From a virus: a DNA stretch of 64,000 nt. A program made the translations under genes and the position numbers. The DNA is taken from IMG/VR virus record IMGVR_UViG_3300028666_000024, positions 64,001 to 128,000 of that record. One strand, written 5' to 3'. The notes under the pieces are model-generated. The model searched no databases and was not told the DNA's origin. It saw nothing but the letters and a program-made list of their open reading frames with translations. Shown in pieces: positions 24,484 to 33,124 of the stretch (position 1 is its first letter; every line of letters starts with the position of its first letter).

Positions 24484-24491
24484 TATTTATT
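24484..24491 (-). promoter_or_regulatory. Late promoter variant (capsid)
   Basis: AATAAATA on the minus strand, 36 bases before the capsid ATG, a one-base variant of the late consensus. Confidence 0.5.
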
Positions 24492-24535
24492 ATCTTATTA
24501 CAAAACATTTTGTAATATTTTACAACTTTTACAAA

Positions 24536-25327
24536 TTAGTCAAGAAAACGGCTTGCCATACTATAGAAACTATTCTCTTCATTCTCTTTGATTACTTTCT
24601 TTTCAGTCTTAATATTATCATCTTCTGAAATTACAGTATCAATAGTTTTCTTATCACCTTGAGTTTTTCTGGTTTCCTTTGATTCTTTGATCAACGACAC
24701 AAAGTTATCAATCTGTCCCTTTACTTCCTCAAACTTCTTATCCTTAAACATGGTAACAACTCTGTTTTTCTGAGTTTCAGTCAATCCATCAACCTTTTCA
24801 GAAATCAACAAGAAAGTTGCAACTTTATCCTTACCCTCTTCAGCTTCCATCTTACTAAGAATTGCTTCAGAAAGTTGTTTTTCAAGATTACCAATTTTAT
24901 TTGTAGACTCTTTCAAAGCCTTAGAACCATCACTATCAAGAGTTACATAATGCTTTGCAAAAACTTGTCGAATTTCTTCAACAAGAGGACTCAAAATTCT
25001 ATCAGTCGCTGCTGTAGTAATTGCATCATCGGAAATTTGTTCAGTGATAATATGATCGAAGAACCCATCCAACCGAGCAACGATCTTACCTTCAAGTTGA
25101 TCCATCTTCCCATCATATGACTCAATCAACGAAGCTTGAATTTTTGCAGTCTCTTCCGCAATTCTTTTCTCACAATACTTCTTAGAAAGTGCATCATACT
25201 CTTTCTTGATTTCCTCTTCGCGTAGAGCAACTGAATCTGTTACTTTCTTAGTGATAGCGGCTTCAAAAACTTTTTGATCCTCTTCAGAAAGAACTTCTTT
25301 AATTTTATCTGCAATCTTTTTATCCAT
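24536..25327 (-). CDS. gp22: Prohead core scaffolding protein gp22
   Basis: 263 residues, almost entirely helical and charged, as in T4 gp22, and in the expected place between protease and capsid genes. It begins MDKKIADKIKEVLSEEDQKVFEAAI and has long coiled coil (REEEIKKEYDALSKKYCEKRIAEETAKI). The C-terminus ends SMASRFLD, one of the A-x-R-F-L motifs shared with other head proteins. It assembles the inner scaffold and would be digested by gp21. Confidence 0.9.
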   Translation of the reverse strand: MDKKIADKIKEVLSEEDQKVFEAAITKKVTDSVALREEEIKKEYDALSKKYCEKRIAEETAKIQASLIESYDGKMDQLEGKIVARLDGFFDHIITEQISDDAITTAATDRILSPLVEEIRQVFAKHYVTLDSDGSKALKESTNKIGNLEKQLSEAILSKMEAEEGKDKVATFLLISEKVDGLTETQKNRVVTMFKDKKFEEVKGQIDNFVSLIKESKETRKTQGDKKTIDTVISEDDNIKTEKKVIKENEENSFYSMASRFLD

Positions 25328-25356
25328 CTTTAAAATCTCCTTTGTGATTCAATAAG

Positions 25357-25364
25357 TATTTATT
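25357..25364 (-). promoter_or_regulatory. Late promoter variant (scaffold)
   Basis: AATAAATACTT on the minus strand, 30 bases before the gp22 start. Confidence 0.55.
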
Positions 25365-25384
25365 ATATTAATGTTTTTTACTTT

Positions 25385-26731
25385 CTATATCCTATCAAAC
25401 AATGATATACCTGATTGTTTTTTTCCAAAACTCTTGTTAAGTTGTTTTGCAATTTCTTCGGCAGTTCCTTTTATTTTAAGATGTTCAATATAAAATCTTT
25501 CATCATTTTCTACTTCAAACCAAACCTTATCAGTTCTATTACCAATCCGAACCAAAGCATACGGACCTTGATATTTATCAAAAGGTCTAATCTCTTTAAA
25601 ACGTAACTTCCCATTAGTAAGATTTGAAATCTCTTCACAAACACTTTTCAACTTTTGTGCAGCTTCATAATATTCTCCACCTTCTTCAATATCATTCGGC
25701 CCCATCTCACCAGATTCATAAAGATTATTAATATTTCTATTTAAAAATTCTTCCGAAGATTCTTTTATACCTTCAAAATTTTCTCCATACAAATCTTTTA
25801 TATTATTATTTAAAAAATCTTTAAAAGACATATTTGAAATAGATTCATCTACCTTTTTATAATCTTCAGGATTTATAGAACCCTTAACGGTTGGATTTGC
25901 TTCCCATGCTTCTTCAGGTGTATCATAACCTAAACGCTTTGCAATTCCATAAGTTTCACAATAACTTTCAAACTCTTCAAAATTTTCATACTGATCTTGA
26001 AGTTTACCTTGCCAATCTTCAGAAATATTTTGAACTGATTCATTCTGAGTGTGATATTCATCAGAAATATTTCCAGCAGCAATCCAAAGAATACGTATGT
26101 AATTTTCTTCTTCATCACTTAATTGTTCTTCATCCCAAGATCCATACCCCTTCAATTCTTTCTTAATATCTTCGGGAGAAATTTTTTCAAGTTGATTTTT
26201 AATCTCTGGATTTTTTAACAATTCTTCAACATCCGAATCACATTCACCTTGATGTGAACACGACTCTGCCTGCTCTAATGTCATTTCTATTTCAAATCTA
26301 TTAAAATGAGCAACCTGCATTCCTTGAGGATCATCAGACTTTTCATCATCATCTCTGTCTGATTGTGGATTATCAAAATTCTCTTCTTCCCGGTCAACAG
26401 CATGTTCAAAATTATCGTCGTATTCATCTTCCATCAAAAATCTTCCGGCAATTTTATATCTCTCTTCCATATCAATTGTTCCCTGTTCTTCTCTATTATC
26501 TTCAAAAGAAATATCTTGTGGATCTACCGCTATTCCGAACATATCTCTTAAATCTTCTGCAAGACAATCTTTAAAAGCATCTTTGTCATTCTTATAAAGA
26601 TATTCATAAGAATCAGCAACTTCTTCACCAATTCTTTTAAACTCAATTCCACCGTTTTTTTCAACAAGTCTAATTTGTTTCAGTCTTGAATCTATGGTAA
26701 ACTTATTTCCATCACAATAAACGTTAATCAT
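25385..26731 (-). CDS. Acidic multidomain late protein in the head operon (448 aa)
   Basis: Lies between protease gp21 and scaffold gp22, where T4 has no gene. Residues 92-101 read YKIAGRFLME, the R-F-L-x-E motif. Residues about 146-225 form a compact domain (FEIEMTLEQAESCSHQGECD ... KGYGSWDEEQL ... RILWIAAGNI) of a type found as small stand-alone phage proteins. A third segment at about 291 (MSFKDFLNNNIKDL) looks like a second, internal targeting-type peptide. It is strongly acidic, as core proteins are. Its ATG overlaps the protease stop by one base. Probably a core or packaged fusion protein. Confidence 0.75.
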   Translation of the reverse strand: MINVYCDGNKFTIDSRLKQIRLVEKNGGIEFKRIGEEVADSYEYLYKNDKDAFKDCLAEDLRDMFGIAVDPQDISFEDNREEQGTIDMEERYKIAGRFLMEDEYDDNFEHAVDREEENFDNPQSDRDDDEKSDDPQGMQVAHFNRFEIEMTLEQAESCSHQGECDSDVEELLKNPEIKNQLEKISPEDIKKELKGYGSWDEEQLSDEEENYIRILWIAAGNISDEYHTQNESVQNISEDWQGKLQDQYENFEEFESYCETYGIAKRLGYDTPEEAWEANPTVKGSINPEDYKKVDESISNMSFKDFLNNNIKDLYGENFEGIKESSEEFLNRNINNLYESGEMGPNDIEEGGEYYEAAQKLKSVCEEISNLTNGKLRFKEIRPFDKYQGPYALVRIGNRTDKVWFEVENDERFYIEHLKIKGTAEEIAKQLNKSFGKKQSGISLFDRI

Positions 26732-27417
26732 TATAGTATACTCCCTGAATTAATTTGAATGTCTTCTATAAATTTTACAAAATATTGCTTTGCAAGTTCT
26801 GAAGAGTATTTCTTATCCATACTTTGTTTGAGATTTGAAACTGCACGTTCAATAAAAATATCACCGTTAAGATACCATTGTTTTGATTCCATGATTGACT
26901 CACAGAAGGAATTTGTATTTGATGGGTTCATAACTACATCAACTGCTGCAATCATCAATCCTCTTTTTACTCTTCCATCATCTCCTAACTCGCCAACACT
27001 TCTAAAACTAACCCCAACAGGACAAGATTCTTTTATAAGACCTCGAACAACTTTTGCAAGAGGAAAACACTCCTCATCTAAAAGTCTAGCAACTCCATAT
27101 ACATTATTATCTTTTTCATCCTTAAACCCCAAACTTTCAATACATATCACAGCTCTCTCAGGATTTAGGTTAGGATCTTCGGGATGCGATAATTCTCCGT
27201 AACTTCTTCGTCTTTGAATATATTCTTTATCATAAATACCAATCGATTCATCTAATACATCTCTACCATAAATTCTATTGTTTTTATTCTTCTGTTCTGC
27301 TGTGATAAAACTTCCTTTAAGTTTATATCTTTTCTCTGGTTTTCCGTCAATACTTATATCTTCTGTAAAAACAGAAACATTATTTTCATCTGTAATTTCT
27401 CTTAGTAATATTCCCAT
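26731..27417 (-). CDS. gp21: Prohead maturation protease gp21
   Basis: 228 residues. The family blocks are KLKGSFITAEQKNKNNRIYGRDVL, YGELSHPEDPNLNPERA (the His motif) and CPVGVSFRSVGEL (the nucleophile Ser motif, in place of the common G-x-S-S-R-G), followed by VDVVMNPSN. It is a serine protease of the T4 gp21 type that digests the scaffold and trims capsid and internal proteins at (L/I)-x-E sites. Many such sites occur in neighbouring products. ATGA-type coupling with the 448-aa gene. Confidence 0.92.
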   Translation of the reverse strand: MGILLREITDENNVSVFTEDISIDGKPEKRYKLKGSFITAEQKNKNNRIYGRDVLDESIGIYDKEYIQRRRSYGELSHPEDPNLNPERAVICIESLGFKDEKDNNVYGVARLLDEECFPLAKVVRGLIKESCPVGVSFRSVGELGDDGRVKRGLMIAAVDVVMNPSNTNSFCESIMESKQWYLNGDIFIERAVSNLKQSMDKKYSSELAKQYFVKFIEDIQINSGSIL

Positions 27418-27427
27418 AAGTTACTCC

Positions 27428-27598
27428 TTATATCCTTTTCAACAAATTTTCAAAACTTATTTTCAAACTTTGTAAATCATTTAAAATATCTTCAAAATTT
27501 TTCTTTTGTAATTCATCTTTTGAAAATTTTTCTATTTCCTCTTTTAAAGTTTTGATAGAAATAGATAAACAAGTTTCTACCAATTTTAAATCTTTCAA
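27428..27598 (-). CDS. Possible small head-operon protein, TTG start (56 aa)
   Basis: Open frame from a TTG just after the stop of the 58-aa gene (six bases between) and ending ten bases before the gp21 start. The product is a helical, charged peptide (MKDLKLVETCLSISIKTLKE ... NDLQSLKISFENLLKRI), consistent with a coiled coil. The ribosome site is weak. The tight packing supports a real gene. Confidence 0.45.
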   Translation of the reverse strand: MKDLKLVETCLSISIKTLKEEIEKFSKDELQKKNFEDILNDLQSLKISFENLLKRI

Positions 27599-27604
27599 AA
27601 TTTA

Positions 27605-27781
27605 TTAATCTTTCGAAGCCAACATTTCAAGAACCTGTTCATCTGACATACCATTCATCTTCGCCAGAATAGAAGTCTTTCTATCGGTAATTTTCTCTTC
27701 AATTTTTTCACCAATCTTTTCTTCAAGATAGGACTTTAGAGAAACTAAATCGTTATCCAAAATATTTTTAATTATACTCAT
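27605..27781 (-). CDS. Small prohead core protein, gp67-like (58 aa)
   Basis: MSIIKNILDNDLVSLKSYLE then EKIGEKIEEKITDRK. Its place just before gp21, and a pattern (N/S-D-L-V-x-x-K-x-x-x-E ... E-K-I) reminiscent of T4 gp67, suggest a minor core protein. Good AAGGAG site and a late promoter 22 bases upstream. The gp67 assignment rests on position and a short pattern. Confidence 0.6.
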   Translation of the reverse strand: MSIIKNILDNDLVSLKSYLEEKIGEKIEEKITDRKTSILAKMNGMSDEQVLEMLASKD

Positions 27782-27802
27782 TTTAAATCTCCTTTTAAAT
27801 TT

Positions 27803-27810
27803 TATTTATA
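27803..27810 (-). promoter_or_regulatory. T4-type late promoter (core/protease)
   Basis: TATAAATA on the minus strand, 22 bases before the 58-aa gene. Confidence 0.6.
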
Positions 27811-27815
27811 AATTT

Positions 27816-28178
27816 TTAAAATCTATCACTTTCAACATCATTTTCCGAAGGAATATCTGCATAGTTATCATTCTCTACATCATCTTTTTCTTTACTGAAA
27901 TACCAAGCACGAGTACCATTATCACCAGCACTCATATAATTATTATCATATCCCAAAGAATTTACATATTGTTTTCCTTCATCCATAAACCTTACCGTCT
28001 TAACAACATCACCATAACTTTTATACAAATCATCATCGGTAACTATATAAGTGTCATCGTTTATACCTTCTGCTTTATTTTCTGTTGTGCAATGAATCAC
28101 CAAAACACTATCTGGCATATCATCTTCAAACAAATTAGAGAGTAGATTGTTTACTGCTTCATATCTTTTATTAATCAT
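27816..28178 (-). CDS. Hypothetical head-operon protein (120 aa)
   Basis: Begins MINKRYEAVNNLLSNLFEDDM, a degenerate relative of the R-F-L-x-E motif. The rest is acidic with a beta-rich centre (VLVIHCTTENKAEG, YIVTDDDLYKSYGDVVKTV) and an acidic tail. It overlaps the 111-aa gene by eight bases. It occupies the place of T4 gp68 but has no clear similarity to it. Confidence 0.7.
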   Translation of the reverse strand: MINKRYEAVNNLLSNLFEDDMPDSVLVIHCTTENKAEGINDDTYIVTDDDLYKSYGDVVKTVRFMDEGKQYVNSLGYDNNYMSAGDNGTRAWYFSKEKDDVENDNYADIPSENDVESDRF

Positions 28179-28506
28179 TTGAATCCTCTTGTTCTATATT
28201 CTTTTCAAGTTCTACAAATTTTAAAGCTTCATGTTGCAAAACATTTTTAATCTTATTTACAATAATTTCAAAGACTTCTTTTGAATCTTGATCTTCTAAA
28301 CTATCTTTTGAAATTTCTAAAAGAGTCTGGTCTTCCCAAATATTAATAGAACCATCTTTTAAAAGATAAATTCTAAAATCTTTTTTAAGTTCTGATTCAT
28401 CATTTTCAATACCTTCTGTAGTTTGGTCTGGTTTATATTCTGAATCCGCCGGAGCAATTTCCTCAATTAGAAATCTATTTGCAACTTGATATATTTTATT
28501 TTTCAT
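28171..28506 (-). CDS. Head-operon protein with RFLxE motif (111 aa)
   Basis: N-terminus MKNKIYQVANRFLIEEIAP carries the motif V-A-N-R-F-L-I-E at residues 8-15, similar to the IA-x-x-FLIE segment I recall in T4 gp67. The remainder is acidic and helical. First gene after the portal, with its own late promoter 18 bases upstream. Probably a core protein processed by gp21. Confidence 0.7.
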   Translation of the reverse strand: MKNKIYQVANRFLIEEIAPADSEYKPDQTTEGIENDESELKKDFRIYLLKDGSINIWEDQTLLEISKDSLEDQDSKEVFEIIVNKIKNVLQHEALKFVELEKNIEQEDSND

Positions 28507-28523
28507 TTAAATCTCCTAAGAAC

Positions 28524-28531
28524 TATTTATA
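28524..28531 (-). promoter_or_regulatory. T4-type late promoter (core genes)
   Basis: TATAAATAGTT on the minus strand, 18 bases before the 111-aa gene and within the short gap after the portal. Confidence 0.6.
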
Positions 28532-28542
28532 ATTTTCTTTCT

Positions 28543-30330
28543 TTAGAATCTCTTCTCCATGTATTTTCTTGCTTCTGTCAAAATAACAGTGTCATAGATT
28601 TTTGATTCTGAAGCACTCATTGCAGTTTGCATACCAACACCTTCAGGAGCACCAGTTCCCTCAGCACCTACTTCAGTCGTTGCAGGAACTTCAGGAGTAA
28701 CTTCACCGGGAATAGTTCCACCTCCCATAGCACCTCCCTGACCTTCAATACCAGCAGGAGGATTAACATTCTTTTTCTTTCCTACACCTGCCTTTGCCTT
28801 CGCTGCTTCTATTAAATCTGCATTTTTCTGATATTCTTCATCACTTATAAAAAGCATCCGTTTCATCACATACTCTTCGGCAAACATTCCTTCAAAATTA
28901 TTACTTGGTTTAGCAATGAAGGCATCTACTGAAGTTAATAAATTAATTTTTGATTCTGTCATTTCCATTTCTCGATATTCAGAGAAAAGATTTGACTTTG
29001 TAAACTCTATATCATACAATCCTAAATCAACATATTGTTCATCAAAACCTTTTATACGCAATTGAGAAATAAAAGCATCTAAAATCAAATATTTAAAACG
29101 TCTTTGTAATCTTTCAACGAACTTCATAAGTTTTATCTCTTCTCTTGTAACTTCAGAAGAGTTTTTACCTGTAGAATATCCAGCGGTTTTAGAATCTTCC
29201 CATCTTGCTTTAGGAATTTTCAAAGCTTTGTTAAGTTTTCCAAGAAAAAGTTTTATATCATCAATTTCATTCAAAAATCCTGTGCTCTCACCAAGAGTCG
29301 TAACTTCGGTTCCAGAATTATCTTCATTCTTCAAAAACCAATAATCTTCCGTTAAAGTCTGAATATTTGCGGCGGAATCAATATCTCCAGTTTGAGGATT
29401 ATAAATTACCTTCTTTCGAAACTTTTGAATTAAACCTTTCAAATATTCTTCAGATTTTCCCTTTGGCATCCTTCTTGTTGCAACATTCCAAAGTCTTCTC
29501 AGAGGAGCTTTGTTAATACGATAGATAACTAAAGAATCTTCAAGATTTTTCAATTGATTGTATGTTCTGATAGCAGGTTCAAGATAACCACGAACATCAA
29601 CAACATTTTCCCCTGATTGACCATAATTCACATAAGATACCTGATCTCTATCGAAAGGCATTACTGTTTCTTCTTTAGTACCCTTTACCTCAACTGAATT
29701 CTTATCTACAACACCTTCTTTACGAGTTTGAAGAAAAGCAACTATCTTGTTGTTTTCCATAACAGGAACCATAGAATGTGCTGGAAGAATCTTAATACCA
29801 ATGATAGAATTTGCTTTATCATTCAAAATCAATTCTACATAAAGTTCTGCCTCAACCAACCACTTCTTAAAAAAATCCCACCCACGCTCATTAAAAGCAA
29901 AAACCTCAGTCAGAAGATATTTCCACTCTTCCCGGATTTGTCTTTCAATGTTGCTCGGAAGTTCTTCTTTGATTGTGAGAGAAACAATATCTCCATTAGG
30001 ATTATCAACAATAGCTTCATCACAAAGCATATCAAGAGCATCAGAAATCTCAGGATATAAACTCATCTCCCTATACTTCATAATCCTTTGAACCTTATTT
30101 GCAAAGTAATTTTCAAAAGAAACACCTACATAAGAAGCAGCTTGATTAGAATTGAAAAGGTTTTCATAAGAAAGAAAATTTGATTTATCAAACTCTTCCT
30201 GTGACATACCCTGAGAATTCTTCATCTGCTGATATTCTAATGCATCCTCTTTTTCACGACCAGTCTGAAAGAACCTTGAAACGCGATTAAATGGAAAAAT
30301 GCGTGAGAAAATTGAATTACTTGTTGCCAT
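28543..30330 (-). CDS. gp20: Portal vertex protein gp20
   Basis: 595 residues. N-terminus SIFSRIFPFNRVSRF, then NKVQRIMKYREMSLYPEISDALDMLCDEAIV, a hallmark of gp20-type portals. Also EEWKYLLTEVFAFNERGWDFFKKWLVEAELYVELIL, IYRINKAPLRRLWNVATRRMPK, and KIPKARWEDSKTAGYSTGKNSSEVTREEIKLMKFVERLQRRF. The last 100 residues are Gly/Pro-rich and end TVILTEARKYMEKRF. The dodecameric portal nucleates the head and holds the packaging motor. Confidence 0.95.
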   Translation of the reverse strand: MATSNSIFSRIFPFNRVSRFFQTGREKEDALEYQQMKNSQGMSQEEFDKSNFLSYENLFNSNQAASYVGVSFENYFANKVQRIMKYREMSLYPEISDALDMLCDEAIVDNPNGDIVSLTIKEELPSNIERQIREEWKYLLTEVFAFNERGWDFFKKWLVEAELYVELILNDKANSIIGIKILPAHSMVPVMENNKIVAFLQTRKEGVVDKNSVEVKGTKEETVMPFDRDQVSYVNYGQSGENVVDVRGYLEPAIRTYNQLKNLEDSLVIYRINKAPLRRLWNVATRRMPKGKSEEYLKGLIQKFRKKVIYNPQTGDIDSAANIQTLTEDYWFLKNEDNSGTEVTTLGESTGFLNEIDDIKLFLGKLNKALKIPKARWEDSKTAGYSTGKNSSEVTREEIKLMKFVERLQRRFKYLILDAFISQLRIKGFDEQYVDLGLYDIEFTKSNLFSEYREMEMTESKINLLTSVDAFIAKPSNNFEGMFAEEYVMKRMLFISDEEYQKNADLIEAAKAKAGVGKKKNVNPPAGIEGQGGAMGGGTIPGEVTPEVPATTEVGAEGTGAPEGVGMQTAMSASESKIYDTVILTEARKYMEKRF

Positions 30331-30333
30331 AAA

Positions 30334-30765
30334 TTATTTTCTTTCCTTGAGATATTCTGTAAAGTATTTATCCAAATAGATATCTACATCAACATCTTCC
30401 TTAACTTCTTTCTTCTTACATTTGAATCTTTTAAAAGTTCCAAATTTTGGTTTGTAAATATATGAATTACTATCTGATTTTCCATCTTTATATCCACCGG
30501 CTGATGTTGTAGTAATCGAACCAACATCTTCCTGCACCTGAACATCATCTGCAATATTTAATTTCTTTTTAACTGCTTCTAAAACCTTTGCATTAAACTT
30601 TCCAAGCAATTCATTTTTAGAATCTTCATTTTGTTCCTGTGTATATCTCTTGTAATCAGGATCTGAGGCTTTGAGAAGATCCGTTGTTTGATTCCAAATC
30701 TGTTCGACTGCTTCAGGACTCTTCTTTGAAAGGTCTGCTAACGATTGAATTTGTGATGTTGCCAT
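30334..30765 (-). CDS. Small protein carrying a copy of the capsid protein N-arm (143 aa)
   Basis: ATG at 30765 has an AGGAGTAA site; an earlier ATG at 30783 is less likely. Residues 82-101 read GSITTTSAGGYKDGKSDSNS and, extended to 81-106, match residues 59-84 of the major capsid protein at 17 of 26 positions. Just before this comes V-Q-E-D, close to the capsid cleavage site L-R-E-A. The first 75 residues are helical and differ from the capsid propeptide; the C-terminus is Lys/Asp-rich (FKRFKCKKKEVKED). It lies directly upstream of the portal. It may be a capsid-binding or minor head protein. Confidence 0.75.
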   Translation of the reverse strand: MATSQIQSLADLSKKSPEAVEQIWNQTTDLLKASDPDYKRYTQEQNEDSKNELLGKFNAKVLEAVKKKLNIADDVQVQEDVGSITTTSAGGYKDGKSDSNSYIYKPKFGTFKRFKCKKKEVKEDVDVDIYLDKYFTEYLKERK

Positions 30766-30797
30766 ATTATTTACTCCTATCAATTTTAACTTGTTCT

Positions 30798-31238
30798 TTA
30801 TCCATTTAAAATCTCCTTCTTTTCAACTTCTTTTTCAACTAAATATTCTAAATAATTTTCAAAAGAGATTCCAACATTTTCCAACTTCATTTTCATATCT
30901 CTTTCAATCTTTTGTAACTCAGCTCTCTGCATAACAGATCCACGAATTATCAACTTTGAATACATTGATCCTTCACCACCCATTGATAAAGTATATAGAA
31001 AACTTTGAAATATTAAAATTTTACTTCCTAAAAGTCTTCTCAACTTAAAAATAACTCTATCAAGTAAAGTCAATGCCATTCTCTCCTCATCTGTAGAAGG
31101 CTCCTTAATAACCTTACCAGCAGTATCAATTAAACCTAACTTGTGTGCTGGAGTTCTTACAAAAGGAGTTAATAACTTCTTCAGAAAAACAAAAGTTATA
31201 ATAGCATCAATATTGTTTCTTTGCTCTGAATTATTCAC
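30798..31238 (-). CDS. Hypothetical late protein (146 aa)
   Basis: N-terminal helix (IDAIITFVFLKKLLTPFVRTPAHKLGLID) could lie on a membrane. It is followed by basic helices (DRVIFKLRRLLGSKILIFQSFLYTLSMGG) and a coiled coil (RAELQKIERDMKMKLENVG). It ends ENYLEYLVEKEVEKKEILNG. Small proteins near the portal of this sort are frequent in T4-like phages, but I cannot name it. Confidence 0.7.
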   Translation of the reverse strand: MNNSEQRNNIDAIITFVFLKKLLTPFVRTPAHKLGLIDTAGKVIKEPSTDEERMALTLLDRVIFKLRRLLGSKILIFQSFLYTLSMGGEGSMYSKLIIRGSVMQRAELQKIERDMKMKLENVGISFENYLEYLVEKEVEKKEILNG

Positions 31239-31274
31239 AAATATCCTTTTATTAAATCTTTAATGAAAATTTTA

Positions 31275-31448
31275 TTAACTAACTACAGTTGCACTCGTCG
31301 CTATAGTAGTTGGTTCACCCTGCACAAATATCTTATCAACAATCAAATTTCCTGAACCATCAACATACGAAACAAATGCATATTGACCATCACCAACAAT
31401 TGAACATATTGTAACACTTGAACCATTATAAGTCGCTGTAACATTCAT
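31275..31448 (-). CDS. Small hypothetical late protein (57 aa)
   Basis: MNVTATYNGSSVTICSIVGD, then beta-rich sequence ending TTIATSATVVS. It has an AGGAGAAT site and sits between the 146-aa and the 252-aa genes in the same direction. It looks like a small beta-sandwich or fibre-associated peptide. No family recognised. Confidence 0.6.
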   Translation of the reverse strand: MNVTATYNGSSVTICSIVGDGQYAFVSYVDGSGNLIVDKIFVQGEPTTIATSATVVS

Positions 31449-31457
31449 AATATTCTC

Positions 31458-32216
31458 CTATTTTAAAATTTCATACATTATAAAACAACCAACTGATAAA
31501 CTTCCAATTATTTCAATCTTATCTTTCAAAGTAAAAAATGGAATCTTTGCAACCATTACAGGAGTATTTACATTCAAAAATCCTGCATTAATCTTTGTAA
31601 ATTTTATATAAGGATAACTTGAACTTGCTCCAGCTTCCAACCGATTATCTTTATTTTTATGAATATCTATTGTCAAAATCGTATTGATAATATCTGTATC
31701 AATTGTTGTTGTTCCGGGAAGTACAATATTATCCTTCAAAGAAAAATTACTATATCCTGAAATTTTTCTTGACCATGTTGAATCCTCTTTAATAGATTTA
31801 AAATTCAAAGTATATTCTCCAGTAGATTTTTTTGAAGAATCTATTGTATTATTTGTTGTTGTTGATGGTGTAGAAAGAATAGTATTTGCCTCAACAACAC
31901 TAATAGGTTTTAAACCAGACTTTTGAAGATTTAAAATTTTTTCTTGTAAAGTTTTTGAAAATTCTGTTGCCTTGTTTGTTGCTGATACTTGAACTAATAT
32001 CTCTGATTGAAGTTGACCGTTTTCTAAAGTCTTAATTCGAACAGTATCTTTAGAAGCTGCAAAATTTTGTTCTGTAATAGCTTTGGCATTCTGAAGACTT
32101 TTAATCTTCTCATTTTGATATACATTACAAGTAATCAAACTCAAAATAATAATAATAACAATATACCAAACATACTTCTTAATATTTGCAATTGTTATAT
32201 ATTTTAAAAAGTTCAT
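31458..32216 (-). CDS. Membrane-anchored coiled-coil protein of the lysis cassette (252 aa)
   Basis: One N-terminal transmembrane segment (residues about 14-32, VWYIVIIIILSLITCNV), then a long coiled coil (QNEKIKSLQNAKAITEQN) and a beta-rich C-terminal domain with Ser/Thr stretches; the last 20 residues (LSVGCFIMYEIL) may form a second membrane segment. The place after endolysin and holin-like genes and its topology suggest a spanin-like or other lysis role. Its ATG overlaps the holin-like stop by one base. Confidence 0.65.
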   Translation of the reverse strand: MNFLKYITIANIKKYVWYIVIIIILSLITCNVYQNEKIKSLQNAKAITEQNFAASKDTVRIKTLENGQLQSEILVQVSATNKATEFSKTLQEKILNLQKSGLKPISVVEANTILSTPSTTTNNTIDSSKKSTGEYTLNFKSIKEDSTWSRKISGYSNFSLKDNIVLPGTTTIDTDIINTILTIDIHKNKDNRLEAGASSSYPYIKFTKINAGFLNVNTPVMVAKIPFFTLKDKIEIIGSLSVGCFIMYEILK

Positions 32217-32539
32217 TATTTATCCTCACCAGTCGCTTTATCAATATCATCTGATACCTTACCAAATACTCCCTTTAGTCTTTCGGGAACCTTATCCTTT
32301 AATGTCTTAATTCCTCCAGTTAATCCTAACGTGACAAAATATGCACCAATTATTGAAGCGGGAATCACAGCAGCAACATGTGTTGCAATTGTTAAACCTA
32401 CAAATGTTCCCCAAAGTGCAAGAGTTGATAATGTTGACGAAAATACAAAAATTACCTTACTTGCATCCCACTGATCTATTAAATTACCTTTGTCGTCTGA
32501 CTTTTTTAACATATCTGAAATTTTTTTTAAAATATTCAT
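32216..32539 (-). CDS. Holin-like small membrane protein (107 aa)
   Basis: Two hydrophobic stretches (VIFVFSSTLSTLALWGTFVGL and HVAAVIPASIIGAYFVTLGL) between a charged N-terminus (KKISDMLKKSDDKGN) and a charged C-terminus. It lies directly after the endolysin gene. This is the usual layout of a holin, which would open the inner membrane for the endolysin. No sequence family is certain. Confidence 0.65.
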   Translation of the reverse strand: MNILKKISDMLKKSDDKGNLIDQWDASKVIFVFSSTLSTLALWGTFVGLTIATHVAAVIPASIIGAYFVTLGLTGGIKTLKDKVPERLKGVFGKVSDDIDKATGEDK

Positions 32540-32549
32540 AATTCTTCCT

Positions 32550-33077
32550 TTAAAATTTATTTAAAAAATTGTAAAGATTGTTAATTCTATTTTCCCAACC
32601 ATTTAAAAAAATTGATTGAGAAGAGTCTTTTTCAACTATTTCTTTGTAAAAATCTCTTCGCTCTTGTAATAAAACCGCTTCAAGTGTGATGTTTGTTTGA
32701 TTAGCTGCTTGAATTGTTCCTGAACCAATAATACCATCAATTTGATTTTTTGGAAATCCTAATGCTCTCTGTAAAAGAATACCCGCTTCACCACATCCTG
32801 AATTAACAGATGTATCAAAAATAACTATATCAATCTTATCTGGTAACTGATCACATTTACATTTATCCCAATAAAATGTTTTATACAAATCTAACATCTC
32901 TACATTAGACATTAAAGAAACAGATTGTTGTGATAATTTCTTAATATCTCGATAAGTATCATAGACCGATTGAGTAACACCATGATTTGTTGCACCACCA
33001 TGATCGTTTACTTTGTTTGACCACCCACCCTCAGTCGGCATCAAAAAATCCATACCTTTAGTAAAATTATCTTGCAT
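32550..33077 (-). CDS. Endolysin, GH108-type muramidase (175 aa)
   Basis: The E-G-G-W motif at residues 16-19 with the following DHGGATNHGVT matches glycoside hydrolase family 108, where the Glu is catalytic. WDKCKCDQLPDKIDIVIFDTSVNSG and LQRALGFPKNQIDGIIGSGT follow, the last being the C-terminal peptidoglycan-binding part. It cleaves the glycan chains of peptidoglycan at lysis. Late promoter 20 bases upstream. Confidence 0.92.
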   Translation of the reverse strand: MQDNFTKGMDFLMPTEGGWSNKVNDHGGATNHGVTQSVYDTYRDIKKLSQQSVSLMSNVEMLDLYKTFYWDKCKCDQLPDKIDIVIFDTSVNSGCGEAGILLQRALGFPKNQIDGIIGSGTIQAANQTNITLEAVLLQERRDFYKEIVEKDSSQSIFLNGWENRINNLYNFLNKF

Positions 33078-33096
33078 AATCTTATCTCCTTAGAAG

Positions 33097-33104
33097 TATT
33101 TATA
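33097..33104 (-). promoter_or_regulatory. T4-type late promoter (lysis cassette)
   Basis: TATAAATACTTCT on the minus strand, 20 bases before the endolysin ATG. Confidence 0.7.
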
Positions 33105-33124
33105 ATAATTGAAATGATAATGGT

